The position numbers were made by a program, and so were the translations under genes. From NCBI RefSeq assembly GCF_001426195.1, contig NZ_LMRS01000023.1:124001-188000 (forward strand): a DNA stretch of 64,000 bases, read 5' to 3'. The number at the start of each line of letters is the position of its first letter. The first letter of the stretch is position 1. This stretch comes from Sphingomonas sp. Leaf339 (GTDB taxonomy: Bacteria; Pseudomonadota; Alphaproteobacteria; Sphingomonadales; Sphingomonadaceae). The notes beneath the pieces were generated by a model, which was given only the letters and a program-made list of their open reading frames with translations, made no database searches and was not told where the DNA came from. Positions 27,562 through 36,053 of the stretch are shown here, piece by piece.

Positions 27562-28623
27562 TCATGGGGCGCTTCGGAAGCCGAAGCCCTCGGCGGCGAG
27601 ACCGGGGCCGAAAGCGAGCGCGACGCCGTGATGGATGCGGGGGCCGGCCAGCAGTCGTTCCAGCGTGAACATCAGCGTTGCCGACGACATGTTGCCGTTA
27701 TCCGCCAGCACCCCGCGGGCGGCATCCAGTGCATCGTCGGGCAGGGACAGCGCGCCCGCCACGGCATCGAGGATCGAGCGCCCGCCGGCATGGACCGCCC
27801 AGCCGTCGATCCCGGCGGGACCGCGCCCGGCGGTGACGATGTCGCGGAAATCGGCGTCGGCGAGTCCTTCGGCGATGCGGCGGGGGACCTCGCCCGACAG
27901 GTGCATCGCGAAGCCGCGATCGGTGATCGCCCAGCGGATCAGGTCGTGACTGTCGGGCAGCGTCGCGGCAAAAGGCTGATCGAGGGTGAAGCCCACCGGG
28001 TCGGCGGTCACCAGCGCCGCCGCCGCGCCATCGCCGAATTGCAACTGGGCGAGCAGGATTTCGGGCACGTCGCTGTCCTGCAGATGCAGCGTTGACAGCT
28101 CGCAGGTGATGACCAGCACGCGCGCGGTCGGTTCGGATCGGACGATATGACGGGCGCTGCGCAGCGCCGCGACGGCGGCATAACAGCCCATGAAACCGAT
28201 CAGCAGCCGCTCGACCGAAGGTGCCAACCCCAATCGGCGCGCGACGATCTGGTCCAGTCCGGGAGCGACGAAGCCCGTGCAACTGGCGACCACCAAATGG
28301 GTGATGCCATCGATCGCTAGGCGTGCCGCCAGCGCCTGGACTGCCAGCAGCGACAGTGCCGGGGCGGCGTCTGCATAGATCGCCATCCGGTCGGCGGTGC
28401 CGGGCATCGTATCGGCATAGAATCCGCCCGCGGCGACGGGCGATGCACCGGTGGCGGTGGGCGGCAGCACGGACCAGCGATGGTCGATCCCGGCCCGCCG
28501 CGCCATGCGCGCGAACAACCGAGCGGACGCCGGGGCCAGACGCGCCTGCGCCCAGTCGATAAAGGCATGGTGGACGTCATGAGTCGGCGTGGCGACGCCG
28601 ATAGCATTCAAATGGGCGGGCAC
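27562..28623 (-). CDS. Type III polyketide synthase (chalcone/stilbene-synthase fold)
   Basis: 353 residues. Homodimeric ketosynthase that condenses malonyl-CoA onto an acyl starter. Catalytic triad: Cys in VVASCTGFVAPGLD, His in WAVHAGGRSILDAV, Asn in LADNGNMSSATLMF. IGFMGCYAAVAALRSA is another family block. I prefer GTG at 28623 (AAGGA six bases before) to the TTG at 28641. First gene of a PKS-methyltransferase-oxidoreductase operon; alkylresorcinol or alkylpyrone-like products are the usual outcome, but the product here is unknown. Confidence 0.92.
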   Translation of the reverse strand: MPAHLNAIGVATPTHDVHHAFIDWAQARLAPASARLFARMARRAGIDHRWSVLPPTATGASPVAAGGFYADTMPGTADRMAIYADAAPALSLLAVQALAARLAIDGITHLVVASCTGFVAPGLDQIVARRLGLAPSVERLLIGFMGCYAAVAALRSARHIVRSEPTARVLVITCELSTLHLQDSDVPEILLAQLQFGDGAAAALVTADPVGFTLDQPFAATLPDSHDLIRWAITDRGFAMHLSGEVPRRIAEGLADADFRDIVTAGRGPAGIDGWAVHAGGRSILDAVAGALSLPDDALDAARGVLADNGNMSSATLMFTLERLLAGPRIHHGVALAFGPGLAAEGFGFRSAP

Positions 28624-28679
28624 GACGTTCCTTCGGAGCAAGTCGCCTCAACGCGCGGTCGCGCCCCATGGACCGGAAG

Positions 28680-28838
28680 TCAATCGTCTTCGAGGACCCG
28701 CTCTTCAGTATCGAGTTGAAAACGCACCTGGATCATCGACATGCCATGATTCACGTACGCCGCGATCACATGCTCGTCGGCATCGTCGAGGAGGCAGCAG
28801 GCTTCATGTAGCAATCGATATACTCGCTCAGCATCCAT
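28680..28838 (-). CDS. Small ORF, 52 residues, with extended Shine-Dalgarno
   Basis: An ATG at 28838 is preceded by AGGAGGTGAT, a ten-base match to the 16S anti-Shine-Dalgarno. The protein starts MDAERVYRLLHEACCLLDDA and ends ERVLEDD; it is acidic, has a Cys-Cys pair, and probably has one helix and a strand region. There is no signal or membrane segment. I do not recognise the family. Upstream on its strand is a candidate promoter with extended -10 TGCTATAAA. It lies just ahead of the PKS operon and could be co-transcribed with it. Confidence 0.65.
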   Translation of the reverse strand: MDAERVYRLLHEACCLLDDADEHVIAAYVNHGMSMIQVRFQLDTEERVLEDD

Positions 28839-28875
28839 GAATCACCTCCTGCAATCTTCGTCATATTTCCAGAGC

Positions 28876-28902
28876 TTTATAGCAAGGCCGATCAGCGACC
28901 AA
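28876..28902 (-). promoter_or_regulatory. Candidate promoter of the small ORF
   Basis: On the minus strand, -35-like TTGGTC (28902-28897) and an extended -10 TGCTATAAA (TATAAA at 28881-28876), spacer 15 bases. It lies about 38 bp before the ATG at 28838. The spacer is short, so confidence is low. Confidence 0.35.
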
Positions 28903-28964
28903 TGTGGCACCCTGTTATTTTTAAACCGCACTTTGGTTGTGAAGATCAGATCGGGTGAAAAAAC

Positions 28965-29007
28965 ACAGTTGATAAAAAAGAAACCATCTTGGTTCTACAT
29001 CAACTGT
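28965..29007. repeat. 9-bp inverted repeat in AT-rich region
   Basis: ACAGTTGAT (28965-28973) and its exact complement ATCAACTGT (28999-29007), 25 bases apart. It could be a two-half-site operator or an RNA hairpin. It lies about 150 bp before the winged-helix gene. Confidence 0.55.
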
Positions 29008-29157
29008 AAAGGTATACATTAATTCAGGTTGTTACTTGTTGCGATCGTATTGCATATGATGAGAGCAGGCGGATGAACGAGGGGTTTGCTCTCGCCAATG
29101 CCGGTGTTGCCGTCGCTGCCAGGGGGGCGTGGCGTTGGGAGCTGAATTGGAGGGATC

Positions 29158-29613
29158 GTGAACGAGGAAGTCGTCGTTTCGCTGATCAAGGATCTCACCG
29201 CCAAGCTGTCGGCGGTGGCGGAGGAGTTCAGCGGCCGGGTGGACCGGGCGGAGACAAACGAGCCGTCTGCGCCAGCGCCGGCCGCGCCCGACAACTTGTC
29301 ACATGTCAAACGACTGATCGCCGAACGACGATCCCGGCGCCGCTTCCTGCCGGCCGAGCTGTTTCATGAACCCGCCTGGGACATGCTGCTCGCCCTGTAC
29401 GTCGCGAACGAGGAATCGCAGACGATGAACGTGAAGGGTCTGGTCGCCTGTGCCGACGCGCCCGTCACCACGTCGCAGCGGTGGATCGAACATCTGGCGA
29501 AATTGCGGCTGGTGACGCGCGTAGTCGATACCGTGGATCGCCGCCGGGTCGAGGTGTCGCTCAGCCAGACCGGGATCGAAGCGATCGAGGCGTATCTGGC
29601 CGCGCATCGCTGA
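29158..29613 (+). CDS. Winged-helix (MarR-like) DNA-binding protein
   Basis: 151 residues from GTG at 29158, with GGAGGG four bases upstream. N-terminal 60 residues are a helical, Ala/Pro linker-like segment; the winged helix occupies about 70-150 (EPAWDMLLALYVANEESQTMNVKGLVACADAPVTTSQRWIEHLAKLRLVTRVVDTVDRRRVEVSLS). The pattern with recognition helix and wing DRRRVEVSL is MarR-like. Target unknown; it could act on the AT-rich region just upstream. Confidence 0.8.
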   Translation: MNEEVVVSLIKDLTAKLSAVAEEFSGRVDRAETNEPSAPAPAAPDNLSHVKRLIAERRSRRRFLPAELFHEPAWDMLLALYVANEESQTMNVKGLVACADAPVTTSQRWIEHLAKLRLVTRVVDTVDRRRVEVSLSQTGIEAIEAYLAAHR

Positions 29614-29625
29614 AACCGGTTTTTT

Positions 29626-30543
29626 TCAGGCGTCGGGGCCGTGGGCGCGGCCGAAATCCTCGCGTGCATCGTCCTGTCCCTGTTCGACGATCGAGCGGCG
29701 GATCGCGCGGGTGCGGGTGAACAGGTCGAACAGCGCATCGCCATCGCCCCAGCGGATCGCGCGCTGAAGCTGGGCGAGGTCCTCCGAGAAGCGGCCGAGC
29801 ATCTCCAGCACCGCTTCCCGGTTGGACAGGAACACGTCGCGCCACATCGTCGGGTCGGACGCGGCGATGCGGGTGAAGTCGCGGAACCCGCCAGCGGAAT
29901 ATTTGATGACTTCGCTCTCGGTCACCGCCTCCAGATCGCTGGCGGTGCCGACGATCGAATAGGCGATCAGATGCGGCAGATGACTGGTGACGGCGAGCAC
30001 GCGGTCGTGATGTTCGGGCGTCATCGTCTCGACATCGGCGCCCAGCCGCCGCCAGAAACTGGCGACGCGCTCCACCGCGACCGGATCGGCATCGGCGGCG
30101 GGGGTGAGGATGCACCAGCGGCCCGCGAACAGCGTGGCGAAGCCGGCTTCCGGACCGCTGCGCTCCGTACCGGCGACGGGATGAGCGGGCACCACGGCGA
30201 TGCCGGGCAGCGCCAGCGCCAGTGCGCGGGCGACATCGGTCTTGCAACTGCCGACATCGGTGACGATCGCCTCGGCGGGCAGATCGGCGGCGATCTCACC
30301 CGCGACCGTGCCGATCGCGCCGACGGGGACGCACAGGACGATCAGATCGGCATCGGTCACCGCCGCGCCCGCGCTGTCGGCGACGTCATCGGTCAGGTCG
30401 ATACGCAGCGCGGTGGCCCGCACATCCGGATCGGCGTCGTAGCCGGTCAGCCGCACGGTCGGCATCGCCTGGCGCACCGCGCGCGCCACCGACGAGCCGA
30501 TCAAGCCCAGCCCCAGGATCGAGACGCGCGCGAAAGGCAGCAT
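29626..30543 (-). CDS. Prephenate/arogenate dehydrogenase
   Basis: 305 residues. NAD(P)-dependent step to tyrosine. Rossmann motif VSILGLGLIGSSVARAV at residues 6-22, then the GSCKTDVARAL and HPVAGTERSGPEAG blocks with the catalytic His, and VTSHLPHLIAYSIV. ATG at 30543 overlaps the aminotransferase stop by 1 bp (TGATG). The frame open further upstream is antisense-like and was not used. The substrate (prephenate or arogenate) cannot be decided. Confidence 0.92.
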   Translation of the reverse strand: MLPFARVSILGLGLIGSSVARAVRQAMPTVRLTGYDADPDVRATALRIDLTDDVADSAGAAVTDADLIVLCVPVGAIGTVAGEIAADLPAEAIVTDVGSCKTDVARALALALPGIAVVPAHPVAGTERSGPEAGFATLFAGRWCILTPAADADPVAVERVASFWRRLGADVETMTPEHHDRVLAVTSHLPHLIAYSIVGTASDLEAVTESEVIKYSAGGFRDFTRIAASDPTMWRDVFLSNREAVLEMLGRFSEDLAQLQRAIRWGDGDALFDLFTRTRAIRRSIVEQGQDDAREDFGRAHGPDA

Positions 30544-31709
30544 CAGATCGCCGCGTTCGACGGCGCGGCGGCCAGATCGCGCAGCACGGCGACCACGCCG
30601 CGCATGTCCGTCTCTGCACCGATGGTGATGCGCAGCGCGTGGGGCAGGCCCTGATTGGGCAGCCAGCGGGTGGCGTAGCCGGCGGCCATCAGTGCCTGAT
30701 AGGCCGACTCGGCGGTCACCGCGCCCTCGAACAGGACGAGCGTGAAGTTCGCCTTGCTGGGTACGACGCGCAGGCCGGCATTGGTCAGCTGCGCGATCTC
30801 GGCGGCGAACCAGTCGCGCCATTCGCGGTTGTGATCGCGGCTCTGTTCGACGAAACCGTCGTCGCCCAGCGCGGCGATCGCCGCCAGTCCGGCGCCAATG
30901 CCGAACGCGAAGGGCGCGCGGATGCGGTGCATCGCGTCGATCAGTGCGGGCGCACCGTAACCCCAACCGACCCGCTCCGACGCCAGCCCGAAAATTTTCG
31001 AGAAGGTGCGCGTGACCAGCACATTGGGCTGGGTACGGGCGAGGTCGAGGCCGCCATCGTCGTCGGCGTCGTCGAGATATTCGGTGTATGCCTGATCCAG
31101 CACCAGCAGCACGTCTCGCGGCAGGCCGGCGTGCAGGCGCGCGATCTCGCCCCGGTCGGTATAGGTGCCGGTAGGATTGTTGGGGTTGGCGACGAAGACG
31201 ACGCGCGTGCGCGGCGTCACCGCCGCCAGGATTGTATCGACGTCGGTGGCATAGTCGCGATCGTCCGCCACGACCGGCGTTGCGCCGACGCGGCGGGTGG
31301 CGATGTCATAGACCGCGAAACCGTAGCGGACATAGATGATCTCGTCATCGACGCCGGCGAAGGTGCCGGCGGCGAGGTGCAGCACCTCGTCGGAGCCGGT
31401 GCCATAGACGATCCGGTCCGCCTCGATCCCGTAATGCGCCGCGATCGCCGCGCGCAGATCGGCGGCAGCGGCATCGGGATAGCGTTCGAGATGATCGCCG
31501 GCCGAGCGATAGGCGTCGCGGGCGGCGGGGGAGGTGCCAAAGGGATTCTCGTTCGACGATAGCTTTACGATCCGGCGACCGTCATCGGCGGTGGCGCGGC
31601 CCGGCACATAGGGGGCGATGCCCATGATCCAGGGCTTGGCGACGGGGGCGTCGGCCGGGTCGGCGGCGACGTCGGTCGCGGGGGAGGCGGGGGCGGCTGA
31701 ATCGATCAT
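30543..31709 (-). CDS. hisC: Histidinol-phosphate/aromatic aminotransferase
   Basis: 388 residues. PLP-dependent fold I enzyme. [10 protein letters not shown] substrate loop, Schiff-base Lys in [18 protein letters not shown], and [12 protein letters not shown] are visible. Being in an operon with the tyrosine-pathway dehydrogenase suggests an aromatic (prephenate or phenylpyruvate) aminotransferase role besides or instead of histidine. ATG at 31709; ATG at 31721 is also possible. Divergent from metX with about 40 bp between starts. Confidence 0.88.
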   Translation of the reverse strand: MIDSAAPASPATDVAADPADAPVAKPWIMGIAPYVPGRATADDGRRIVKLSSNENPFGTSPAARDAYRSAGDHLERYPDAAAADLRAAIAAHYGIEADRIVYGTGSDEVLHLAAGTFAGVDDEIIYVRYGFAVYDIATRRVGATPVVADDRDYATDVDTILAAVTPRTRVVFVANPNNPTGTYTDRGEIARLHAGLPRDVLLVLDQAYTEYLDDADDDGGLDLARTQPNVLVTRTFSKIFGLASERVGWGYGAPALIDAMHRIRAPFAFGIGAGLAAIAALGDDGFVEQSRDHNREWRDWFAAEIAQLTNAGLRVVPSKANFTLVLFEGAVTAESAYQALMAAGYATRWLPNQGLPHALRITIGAETDMRGVVAVLRDLAAAPSNAAI

Positions 31710-31749
31710 GCGCCCGCGCATAGCCGCCGCGGCCTTGCCATGCCAGACC

Positions 31750-32895
31750 ATGGGGCTTAGCGAGCCGGCCATGATGGACGAGCGTTTCGGGCTTTCGCGC
31801 CGTGTGTCGCTGCCCGGGCCGCTCAGGCTGGACGGGGGTGGCATGCTGTCGCCCGTCGAGATCGCGTACGAAACCTATGGCACGCTGGCCCCGGATGGCG
31901 GCAATGCCATCCTGATCTGCCACGCGCTGACCGGCGACCAGCATGTCGCCTCTCCCCACCCGCGCACCGGCAAGCCCGGCTGGTGGTCGCGACTGGTGGG
32001 CGAGGGGAAGCCGATTGATCCGGCGCGGGATTTCGTCATCTGCTCCAACGTGCTGGGCAGTTGCATGGGGTCACTGGGGCCATCGACGATCGATCCGGTG
32101 ACGGGGCGGCCATGGGGCATGGCGTTTCCGGTCATCACCATCCGCGACATGGTGCGCGCGCAGGCGCTGTTGCTCGATCATCTGGGCGTGGCGGTGCTGC
32201 GCGCGGTGGTCGGCGGGTCGATGGGTGGGATGCAGGCGCTGAGCTGGCCTGCGACCTTCCCCGACCGGGTGCGCGCGGCGGTGGTGATCGCATCGACCGC
32301 TCGGCACACCGCGCAGAACATCGCCTTTCACGAAGTCGGGCGACAGGCGGTGATGGCCGATCCGAAATGGCGTGGTGGCGACTATGCCGACGATCCCCCC
32401 GCCGCCGGCCTTTCGGTGGCGCGGATGGCGGCGCACATCACCTATCTGTCGGAAGCCGGCCTGACCGAGAAATTCGGCCGCAAGCTGCAGGCGCGCGCGA
32501 ACGGGATCGAGGGTGCCAAGAGCTTCGGCTTCGACGCGGATTTTCAGGTCGAAAGCTATCTGCGGCATCAGGGGTTGAGTTTCGTCGATCGGTTCGACGC
32601 GAACTCGTACCTCTATATCACGCGGGCGATGGATTATTTTGATTTGGCGGAGGAACATGGCGGGCTGCTCGCCAATGCGTTCCGCGCGACGGCGGCGCGG
32701 TTCTGCCTGGTCAGCTTCGATACCGACTGGTTGTACCCGACGATCGAGTCGCGCCATGTCGTCCATGCGCTGAACGCCGCCGGGCGGGCGGTGAGCTTCG
32801 TCGAACTGCACAGTCCCTATGGCCATGACGCGTTTCTGCTCGACGCACCTGAGATGAATGAGGTGGTCGATGGTTTCCTGAAAGCGGTGGCATGA
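31750..32895 (+). CDS. metX: Homoserine O-acyltransferase MetX
   Basis: 381 residues. Acylates homoserine in methionine synthesis; alpha/beta hydrolase fold. Nucleophile elbow [19 protein letters not shown], and catalytic acid/base regions DTDWLYP and [14 protein letters not shown] at 31750 chosen; 31771 and 31774 are alternatives. Acetyl or succinyl specificity is not assigned. Overlaps metW by 4 bp. No SAM-II riboswitch fits in the 40-bp upstream gap. Confidence 0.92.
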   Translation: MGLSEPAMMDERFGLSRRVSLPGPLRLDGGGMLSPVEIAYETYGTLAPDGGNAILICHALTGDQHVASPHPRTGKPGWWSRLVGEGKPIDPARDFVICSNVLGSCMGSLGPSTIDPVTGRPWGMAFPVITIRDMVRAQALLLDHLGVAVLRAVVGGSMGGMQALSWPATFPDRVRAAVVIASTARHTAQNIAFHEVGRQAVMADPKWRGGDYADDPPAAGLSVARMAAHITYLSEAGLTEKFGRKLQARANGIEGAKSFGFDADFQVESYLRHQGLSFVDRFDANSYLYITRAMDYFDLAEEHGGLLANAFRATAARFCLVSFDTDWLYPTIESRHVVHALNAAGRAVSFVELHSPYGHDAFLLDAPEMNEVVDGFLKAVA

Positions 32896-33479
32896 CGCTC
32901 CGGCCCGATCTGGCGATCATCGCCGACCATGTCGCGCGCGGCGCGCGGGTGCTGGACGTCGGCTGTGGCGACGGCGCGCTGATGGCGGCGCTGCGCGATA
33001 CGCGCGATGTCGATGCGCGCGGGCTGGAACTGGACGCCGGCAACGTCGCGCGCGGTGTCGCGCGGGGACTGCCGGTGGTGCAGGGGGATGCTGACCGCGA
33101 TCTGGCCGGGTATCCCGACGACAGTTTCGATTATGCGATCCTCAGCCAGACGTTACAGACGTGTCACGCGCCCGACCGGGTGTTGGACGAGCTGTTGCGG
33201 ATCGGGCGGCGGGCGTTCGTCTCGTTTCCCAATTTCGCTCACTGGCGGGTGCGGTTGTCGTTGCTGTGGGGCGGGCGGATGCCGGTGACGCCTTTGCTGC
33301 CCGAACAATGGTATGACACGCCCAATATTCACCATGTGACGATCGACGATTTCCGCGCGTTTTTGGTCCGGCGCGAGGTGGCGGTTGAGGGAGCGTGGTT
33401 CCTGTCGCGAGGCACCCGGCGGTCGGATGCGGGGGCCAATCTGCTGGCAGAACACGCGGTATTCCTGCTGCGACGGTGA
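32892..33479 (+). CDS. metW: Methionine biosynthesis protein MetW
   Basis: 195 residues. SAM-methyltransferase-like protein that always pairs with MetX in proteobacteria. [15 protein letters not shown], then [60 protein letters not shown] and the characteristic [16 protein letters not shown] parS-like site begins within its last codons (33477-33492). Confidence 0.93.
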   Translation: MTLRPDLAIIADHVARGARVLDVGCGDGALMAALRDTRDVDARGLELDAGNVARGVARGLPVVQGDADRDLAGYPDDSFDYAILSQTLQTCHAPDRVLDELLRIGRRAFVSFPNFAHWRVRLSLLWGGRMPVTPLLPEQWYDTPNIHHVTIDDFRAFLVRREVAVEGAWFLSRGTRRSDAGANLLAEHAVFLLRR

Positions 33480-33492
33480 TCCACGTGGAACA
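33477..33492. other. parS: parS-like site at the metW end
   Basis: TGATCCACGTGGAACA, again one base from TGTTCCACGTGGAACA. It overlaps the metW stop and lies about 20 kb from the origin on the side opposite parAB. Confidence 0.65.
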
Positions 33493-33538
33493 AACAACCT
33501 GCGTTCCGGTTATCATACGTCAACATCGGAACCGCCTA

Positions 33539-33937
33539 ATGCTGAAAACCGCCCTCATCGTGGAAGACGAGATCTTCGTTGCGCTGGATCTTGAGCGGAT
33601 TCTGATCGATGCCGGCTACACAGTTGCAGCGATCGCCGCCGATCGCGACAGCGCGCTGCAAGCAGCCCCTGAGTGCGGTTTTGCCTTTGTCGACGTTAAC
33701 CTGCGCGATGGCGCGACCGGCCCGGATATCGCGCGGCGGATTGCCGCCGATCATGGCATCAAGGTGGTATTCGTAACCGCCAATCCGACCCAGATCGGCA
33801 CCGGCGAGGGTGCGCTGGGCTATATCCGCAAGCCATTCAACGAGCGCGAGATACTGGCGGCGGCGGCACTGGCGTCGGGCGAGAGCGACGGGTTCGTGCA
33901 CAGTGAGTTACGGCCGATCGGCGTGACCACCGCCTGA
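33539..33937 (+). CDS. Single-domain response regulator
   Basis: 132 residues, receiver domain only. The phospho-acceptor Asp is in FAFVDVNLRDG; N-terminal acidic residues in ALIVEDE; switch Thr in VVFVTAN and the conserved Lys in GYIRKPF. There is no output domain. ATG at 33539; the longer frame to 33395 overlaps metW. Convergent with an HWE kinase gene 9 bp away, a likely functional pair. May feed a stress-response or adaptor pathway, as many sphingomonad single-domain regulators do (inference). Confidence 0.9.
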   Translation: MLKTALIVEDEIFVALDLERILIDAGYTVAAIAADRDSALQAAPECGFAFVDVNLRDGATGPDIARRIAADHGIKVVFVTANPTQIGTGEGALGYIRKPFNEREILAAAALASGESDGFVHSELRPIGVTTA

Positions 33938-33946
33938 TCTGATGCT

Positions 33947-35479
33947 TCAGGGTCGGCTGAACGACGGGCGCGGCACCTTGATCGTCGCGATCAGGCCATC
34001 CGATTGCCAATCACGGCAAACCTGCCCGCCCAACTGGCGGACCGCGCTCAACTCGATCAACTGACTGCCGAAACCGTTCAACCCCGATGGCGGTGTCACG
34101 ACCACGGGTCCGCCTCGCTCCATCCAGATTAGTGTGACGACGTCGTCCGTCTGCTCGACCGTTACGTCGATCGTGCCTTCGGTGGTGGATAGCGCACCAT
34201 ATTTGGTCGCGTTGGTCGCCAGTTCGTGAAACAGCAGCGCCAATGGCGTCGCCGAGCGATCGTCGATCAGCAGATCCTCGCCCCGAACCTGGATCCGCGA
34301 ATGATCCTGCTGCTGATAGGGTTCGAACAGGCTGTCGAGCAGTCCCTTCAGACTGTCCTGCTGGGCGGACGGCCGCGACTGTGCACTGTGCGGACGAACG
34401 AAATCATGGGCGCGACCCAGCGCGGTGATCCGCTGGCGCAGGTCGGAGGCGATAGGCGCAAATTCCGGGCGGGTGCGGGCAGCGAACTGGATTAGCCCGG
34501 CGACGACCGCGAAGATGTTCTTGATCCGATGCGACAGTTCCTGGCTGATGATCTCGCGCTCTTCCAGCGCCAGTTTCTGCTCGTGAATGTCGGTGCAGGT
34601 GCCGAACCAGCGCGTAATCCGGCCGGCATCGTCGCGGATCGGCAGGGCACGACCCAGCACCCAGCGATAGGTGCCATCGAAATGACGCAGGCGATATTCG
34701 ATCTCGTACGGTTCGCCGGTCGTCAGGCTGTGGCGCCACAACGTCCAGGCGCGCGCCTGATCGTCGGGGTGGAAGATGTCGTTCCAACCCTCGCCATCGG
34801 TCGATCCGGGGGTAGTGCCGGTAAAGTCATACCAGCGCGCATTGTAATAATCGTGGAAACCGTCAGGCAGCGTCGACCAGACCATCTGCGGCATGGTGTC
34901 GGCCAGCGTGCGGAACCGTAGTTCGCTCTGTTCCAGCGCATGGCGCTGCTCCGCCTCGGCGATCCCCTGTTCGCGCGAGGAGCGGCGATCGTCCAGCCGT
35001 GCCATGGCGGCACGAGCCAGGACGACCAGCCCCTCCTGCTGCAACGGCGTCAGGCCATCGCGCGGCACCGTGTCGAGGATGCACAAGGTGCCAAGCGCGC
35101 TGCCGTCCGATGCCAGCAAGGGCGCACCGGCATAGAAACGGACGAACGGCGCCGCCGTCACCAGCGGATTGTCGACGAAGCGCGGATCGCGGTGCGTGTC
35201 CGCCACCACCATGATGTTGGGTGAGGCCAGCGCGTGCGTGCAGAACGAGATGTCACGCGGCGTACCCGCCATGTCGATACCGGTACGGCCGACGAAATGC
35301 TGGTACTCCTCCTCCAGCAACGTCACCAAGGCGATCGGCGCATCGCACAGCGCCGCCGCGAACCGGGTGATGTCGTCAAGCGCCCCTGTCGTCTTCAGCG
35401 ACTGGGCGTCGTACATCGACAGGACGCGGGTATGCGGATCGTCACACATGGCAGTATCAACCGTCGCGATATCGGCCAT
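33947..35479 (-). CDS. HWE/HisKA_2 sensor histidine kinase with GAF and PAS domains
   Basis: 510 residues, no membrane segment, so it is a cytoplasmic sensor. GAF domain about 20-165 (DRCDAPIALVTLLEEEYQHFVG-like region, FCTHALASP, YAGAPLLASDGSALGTLCILD), PAS/PAC about 185-305 (MPQMVWSTLPDGFHDYYNARW), H-box ELSHRIKNIFAVVAGL, and an HWE-type ATPase with LLFHELATNATKYGALS. ATG at 35479 shares one base with the ssb stop. Confidence 0.92.
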   Translation of the reverse strand: MADIATVDTAMCDDPHTRVLSMYDAQSLKTTGALDDITRFAAALCDAPIALVTLLEEEYQHFVGRTGIDMAGTPRDISFCTHALASPNIMVVADTHRDPRFVDNPLVTAAPFVRFYAGAPLLASDGSALGTLCILDTVPRDGLTPLQQEGLVVLARAAMARLDDRRSSREQGIAEAEQRHALEQSELRFRTLADTMPQMVWSTLPDGFHDYYNARWYDFTGTTPGSTDGEGWNDIFHPDDQARAWTLWRHSLTTGEPYEIEYRLRHFDGTYRWVLGRALPIRDDAGRITRWFGTCTDIHEQKLALEEREIISQELSHRIKNIFAVVAGLIQFAARTRPEFAPIASDLRQRITALGRAHDFVRPHSAQSRPSAQQDSLKGLLDSLFEPYQQQDHSRIQVRGEDLLIDDRSATPLALLFHELATNATKYGALSTTEGTIDVTVEQTDDVVTLIWMERGGPVVVTPPSGLNGFGSQLIELSAVRQLGGQVCRDWQSDGLIATIKVPRPSFSRP

Positions 35480-36039
35480 CAGAACGGGACGTCGTCGTCG
35501 AGATCGTCCGCGAAGCCACCACCCTGACCGAAGCCACCGCCGCCGCCACGATTGCCGCCGCCGCCGGACGGCGCACCGCCACGACCGCCGCCATAGCCGC
35601 CGCCGGACCCGCCGCCAGATTGGCCGCCGCCCTCCCAGTCGTCACCGCCGCCGCTGCGGCCACCACCGCCGCCGCCCTGACCGCCGTTGGGGCCATCGAG
35701 CATGGTCAGGACGCTGTTGAAGCCCTGCAGTACGATCTCGGTCGAATATTTGTCGGCGCCGGACTGGTCCTGCCACTTACGCGTCTGGAGTGCGCCCTCG
35801 ATATACACCTTCGATCCCTTGCGCAGGAATTTCTCGGCGACGTTGGCCAGGCCTTCGTTGAAGATGGCGACCGAGTGCCATTCGGTCTTTTCCTTGCGCT
35901 CGCCGGACATCTTGTCCTTCCACGACTCCGACGTCGCGATGCGCAGATTGACGACCTTGCCGCCGTTCTGGAACGACTTGCTCTCAGGGTCGCGACCCAG
36001 ATTGCCGACGATGATAACCTTGTTGACGCTGCCCGCCAT
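35479..36039 (-). CDS. ssb: Single-stranded DNA-binding protein
   Basis: 186 residues. OB-fold about 1-110 ([38 protein letters not shown]), a long Gly-rich linker about 118-175, and the acidic tip DDDVPF that recruits repair and replication proteins. ATG at 36039. It directly precedes the HWE kinase (1-bp overlap). The Gly-rich section is simple-sequence-like but keeps frame. Confidence 0.95.
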   Translation of the reverse strand: MAGSVNKVIIVGNLGRDPESKSFQNGGKVVNLRIATSESWKDKMSGERKEKTEWHSVAIFNEGLANVAEKFLRKGSKVYIEGALQTRKWQDQSGADKYSTEIVLQGFNSVLTMLDGPNGGQGGGGGGRSGGGDDWEGGGQSGGGSGGGYGGGRGGAPSGGGGNRGGGGGFGQGGGFADDLDDDVPF

Positions 36040-36053
36040 AAATCGCCCCGAAA

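Larger units (their letters stand above)
28839..29157. other. AT-rich intergenic region between two divergent genes
   Basis: About 320 bp, much more AT-rich than its surroundings, between the small ORF (minus) and the winged-helix gene (plus). A 61-codon open frame on the plus strand (28837-29022) lacks a ribosome-binding site and is not called. The region holds a 9-bp inverted repeat (28965-29007), runs of A, and promoter-like sequences on the minus strand. Confidence 0.6.

Noticed and set aside
28837..29022. 61-codon plus-strand open frame in the AT-rich region
   Set aside because: No ribosome-binding site, and its start lies in the Shine-Dalgarno region of the better-supported opposite-strand ORF.
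31710..31749. Possible SAM-II riboswitch before metX
   Set aside because: The gap is too short (about 40 bp) and overlaps the opposite gene's start.
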